This document shows positions 60,473 through 64,000 of a stretch of DNA of 64,000 bases, one piece after another. The position numbers were made by a program, and so were the translations under genes. Under the pieces are notes generated by a model. The model saw only the letters and a program-made list of their open reading frames with translations. It was not told where the DNA came from and did not search any database. The DNA comes from Sipunculus nudus. Its lineage: Eukaryota > Annelida > Sipuncula > Golfingiida > Sipunculidae. The number at the start of each line of letters is the position of its first letter. Position 1 is the first letter of the stretch. The stretch lies in assembly GCA_026874595.1 (NCBI GenBank), contig CM049317.1, forward strand, positions 77,323,891 to 77,387,890, read 5' to 3'.

Positions 60473-61030
60473 GGAATGAAGATCCACTGGGGCATGCCGC
60501 CAGAAACACCACTCTTTAGGAGATTTAGGAGTCTCAGTCTCGGTCCGTCTTTCCAGACTTTCTCAAATGCTTTTCTATGTCTAACCCCACTGCCAGAGTT
60601 TGCTTCCTGTCATGATAACAATCTTCAAGCTTTTAAGAAATATATTCTATACTTGATCATCCGTTGAGTGGTGTTGTCAGCCTGCTGTGGATAATGTTAT
60701 TTTTCCAAAGGAGCCAAAATAGCCTTGGATTGATTATCCGTTCAATGAGTTTCCCGATGTAACTGGTCAAGCTAATTGGCCTATAACTTTCCCCTTAGTA
60801 CAGTATTTTCCTTTCTTGTGCATTCGTATTATGTCATGTCAGCTTCTAGCCAACCGTAAGGAATATGACTGATACTCCAGCTGTTATTGTATAGACCTGA
60901 CAGCTTGGTCTTTGCTCGTAAGCCCAGATATTGAAGCATCTCGTTAGTGACCTTGTCCGGTCCGGGTGGTTTCTGCTCACTCTGCAGGGCTTCCGCAAAC
61001 TCTATCATGCTGAACGGCCTATATTCATAT
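60472..61030 (-). pseudogene. Non-LTR retrotransposon reverse-transcriptase relic (jockey/CR1-like)
   Basis: Minus-strand reading, with frameshifts and stops between pieces, gives FAEALQSEQKPPGPDKVTNEM, then LYNNSWSISHIPYGWLEADM, remnants of the YRPISLTS..GKL.E motif, HHSTDDQV and KAFEKVWKDG. This is the fingers-to-palm order of a LINE reverse transcriptase. The catalytic YADD-containing part and the endonuclease are absent; the fragment stops at the TTA microsatellite. Dead copy. Confidence 0.85.
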
Positions 61031-61298
61031 AGTCTACTTTCAGATTTTCTTACAGATCTTCAATTGTTTCTGGCTTTCTGAGTTCTTCATGGACATAATG
61101 TTTTCTGCAACAAAGTTTAGAGAGAAATAATAAAAAAACATGCTAAAATACTCATTTTATAGTATGATTACCTGAAACCATGGCCAAGCCGTCCATTGCT
61201 GAACAGAGAGCAGTATACGATCAAATGGCCGGACAAATCCTGAGCCGATGATCATTTATCCCTGTCATACCGCAACTATTGGAAAATAGAATTTTCAT

Positions 61299-61322
61299 GA
61301 TGTGTGTGTGTGTGTGTGTGTT
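61299..61322. repeat. (GT)n microsatellite
   Basis: About eleven GT repeats. Confidence 0.85.
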
Positions 61323-61631
61323 AGTGTATAGTGCTTGGCTTTGAAAAACAGTTGGCCGACTTTTTAGGCAGAACTTGACATGTTAAACTTTCGATTTGCT
61401 TCATATGGCTCGAAGAATTCCCATTGATCTGGCGATGTTACCAAATTTCTTTAATACTTAACTGGTTTGTTATGTATAAGAAATAAACCTTACGCATATA
61501 TTGCTACCTGGCGTTATCTATACATATATACATAAGGATACCGTGGTTTAATACGTCAGACTCTCAGAATTCATGTGACGAGACATCATAACCGTGGCCA
61601 TAAATAAATTCATATAGTTATTTTTTTTTAT

Positions 61632-61632
61632 T

Positions 61633-61674
<42 letters not shown>
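61632..61674. repeat. (TA)n microsatellite
   Basis: About 21 TA repeats after a T run. Confidence 0.9.
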
Positions 61675-61676
<2 letters not shown>

Positions 61677-62516
61677 ATTATAAACATAACATGTTTATGT
61701 ACACTCACTGTCGAAGAATTTTAAATGCCTCAGGCGAGTTCCATGGATATATTATTAGTATTTAACGAAGAAAATATATACAAAATACCTTAATTAATTA
61801 AACAATTTATCAAAAGGAGTCGCTTTAACTCATCTGGCTTGCTCGACCAAATAAAATTATGCATTATATTCTCAAATTCTTTAAAGGAGCTTGCCTTTTG
61901 GTCAGGCAGAGCTGACAACAAAAGTAACTTTCTTTGACAATACGTATCACTACAACAGTTATTTTTCCAATTTGTGTCAGGTATCAATTTGACTATATAA
62001 TTATGTTATCTCTTCGTTATTTTCTAGTTTTGGGTAATAATTATCTTCAGGTATCTTACGGTCTAAAATATACCAGTTATATTGTTTGGGTCATCAGACC
62101 AATTAGGAAAAGTTCAATGTTTTGTTGACTGGGTACCGAAGATATTACTGTTGGTTCACCTATAGATTTATTTTACGACCCGATATATTTTCAAGAAAAG
62201 ATTGGTTAATGTCACACAAACAATACCACTATTCATATCTCAAATAAGAAAAATGTATCGTATTCATATTGCAATATTTAAATTTGTATTCATTGAAATA
62301 AACAATCTTTAATCTATTTAAAATCTACACAAATTTTAAAGGTTTCGAGACAGAGGGCATACCTGTCTTACTTCCCTTTACACTTTAAGATAATTTCTGT
62401 GCACCGCCCATTGATGATCATATATAATTTTTATCATAATACATTACTTTAATCAAATCATTAACAGTTTTTCTAAAGCCAAAATATTCAAGTGATTTCC
62501 AAATAATCATCATTTT

Positions 62517-62570
62517 TAATGGACACGATGATGCATGATAAATTGAGAGAAATAACATTAATGAGAACAT
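62517..62570 (+). repeat. 54-bp direct repeat, copy A
   Basis: Begins TAATGGACACGAT and ends AACATTAATGAGAACAT; matches 62,901-62,954 with a few changes in the first half. Confidence 0.85.
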
Positions 62571-62900
62571 CATTTCTGAATTTTTTTTATTTTGATTGTT
62601 AATTTATTATATCAAAATCGTCCTTCAGATAATTATAAGCAGAGTTTGTGTTTTTAAAAATCTTATTTATTTGAAGGAATGTAAATTTTTAATAAAAAAT
62701 ATTCATTTCAGCCTTTTACTATTATCCCACATATTCCCAAATGTTTTCAATACTGTCATTAAAATAGTAATTTCACAGTTCTGTTATATTTCCATGACTT
62801 GCAGCTTGCCATGTCCGCTCCGAGCGAAATGTCAGTATAGAATGTTCTCCATGGTGGGCTGAAAATTACGGTAGTCAATCCTCATCCGCTGCTTTGGTGC

Positions 62901-62954
62901 TAATGGACACGATAGTGCTTGTTATATTGAGAGAAATAACATTAATGAGAACAT
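62901..62954 (+). repeat. 54-bp direct repeat, copy B
   Basis: Same orientation as copy A, 384 bases downstream. The last 33 bases are nearly identical. Confidence 0.85.
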
Positions 62955-64000
62955 AAGCAATAATCAGATCACTAGTCTCAGGTGTGAATACGAACGTTTA
63001 CAAAATCAGTGTATTTATTCGTTTTTGTCAAAACAGCCTGTTTTCTCTCGAAGTATACAGCTGCCGGCTGAAATTTCACCTTGTGGTCTGAAGAGCAATG
63101 TGTGCTGCCATCTGGTGTGTCCTACAAGAACTGCTGTGCTTCCTAGGGGTCACCAGAGAATGGCATAACAGGGCAATATTACTCTCTCCACCAGAATGCC
63201 GAGCCTTCTGTAGCTCTTCGTATATACTTCTTTCCTTGAACCCCCAGGAGTGAGAGGAGGCATACAGTTGTTGATGAGTTATTTTTTTATCAATATTATT
63301 TTTCCCTCTCTTTTCTTTCTATCATTTTACCGTGTTTGCGCTAGATCTCCAATACTGCAGAATTTCTAAACTAACCTTTAATCATATCAATAGTCAAATT
63401 AGCCATTTTTGTAACTGTTATTTATTTTTTTATCAAGTGTTACATTCCAGTGATATCTGATCAAAATGTATACAGCATTCATAGCCCAGGTGAGATCTTA
63501 AAAGCAGTGTAGAGCGTTTGCCATGACGTTCTGATCAACACACGTTCATACTAAAACGGACGGTGGATGCACTATGTTATCAAGCAACTTCTATGTGGCC
63601 ACGCATCGTAAATGCCGTTATTTGGTTTGGAGTTTCGGGAACAATGTTCTCTGGGAGTTCATTTCCCATATTTCCCCCATAAATCCTGAGGGATTTGACA
63701 TTATTTCACAAAGGCCGGACGCAGCACCATACACCAGAAACTACGCCAGTGTATTAAGCTTCGTAAATTAAAAACCTGACCGTGTTCGAACTGGGATAAT
63801 GAATATATCAACCTGAACGAAGTCACGTGGAATCTGTTCCCATAATATCAATTAATGTAACAGTAAATACAATTATCCTATCCCCTGTACCGGTATGTCG
63901 CAAGACCACAAAAAGATCAGAAACGTAAGCCAAGAACGCTTACCTTGAAGCCTCTTGTAATACGTTAAAAAAAGAATGTTAAAATTAATAAGTAAATGGA
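62955..64000. other. Intergenic, nothing recognised
   Basis: No supported feature up to the end of the window. Confidence 0.4.

Noticed and set aside
1-64000. CRISPR arrays, operons, prophage or bacterial features
   Set aside because: The sequence is intron-containing animal DNA; the regular repeats lack variable spacers.

Overview
This is animal nuclear DNA: AT-rich, with small coding exons bounded by GT-AG introns, many microsatellites and several families of dispersed repeats. Gene content (a collagen-glucoside glucosidase, a zona pellucida protein, a TMEM26-like membrane protein) and repeat style suggest a marine lophotrochozoan, most likely a mollusc. The species cannot be fixed from the sequence alone.

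Layout. Positions 1-8,989 hold no recognised gene; they contain a GC-rich block (1.74-2.66 kb) and a nest of two inverted-repeat transposon-like elements (3.53-7.48 kb). On the minus strand, 8,990-15,538 carries six in-phase exons of a ZP-domain protein with a basic cleavage site; its first and last exons were not found. Two of its introns are mostly repeat: a roughly 2-kb higher-order minisatellite (10.93-12.92 kb) and a tandem-core mobile element (13.38-15.25 kb). From 15.5 to 22.5 kb there is mainly decayed repeat. A frameshifted fragment of a GT31 glycosyltransferase lies at 22.52-22.89 kb (minus), followed by a candidate TATA promoter and 5' leader exon at 22.90-23.06 kb.

The best-supported gene is a complete 13-exon plus-strand gene, 25,859-41,865, encoding a 796-residue secreted GH65 enzyme of the PGGHG/acid-trehalase-like type. 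All its exon phases join without a stop. Intron 5 holds a second, inverted copy of the tandem-core element; intron 7 is GC-AG; intron 10 contains a decayed duplicate of the start of exon 11.

On the minus strand, 45,719-51,074 encodes a multi-pass TMEM26-like protein. Two homologous 79-nt versions of its middle exon (47,780-47,858 and 50,213-50,291) have the same phase and length, so only one can be used per transcript: a clear prediction of mutually exclusive splicing. From 51.1 kb to the end there is a third copy of the tandem-core element, a non-LTR reverse-transcriptase relic (60.47-61.03 kb), a tRNA-like SINE candidate and microsatellites, with no intact gene recognised.

The genes do not form an operon-like unit. 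The ZP protein and the glucosidase could both act on secreted or extracellular-matrix glycoproteins, but nothing in the sequence links them. The most notable observations are the mutually exclusive exon pair, the nested minisatellite whose last unit overlaps a ZP splice donor, and the tandem-core mobile element family.
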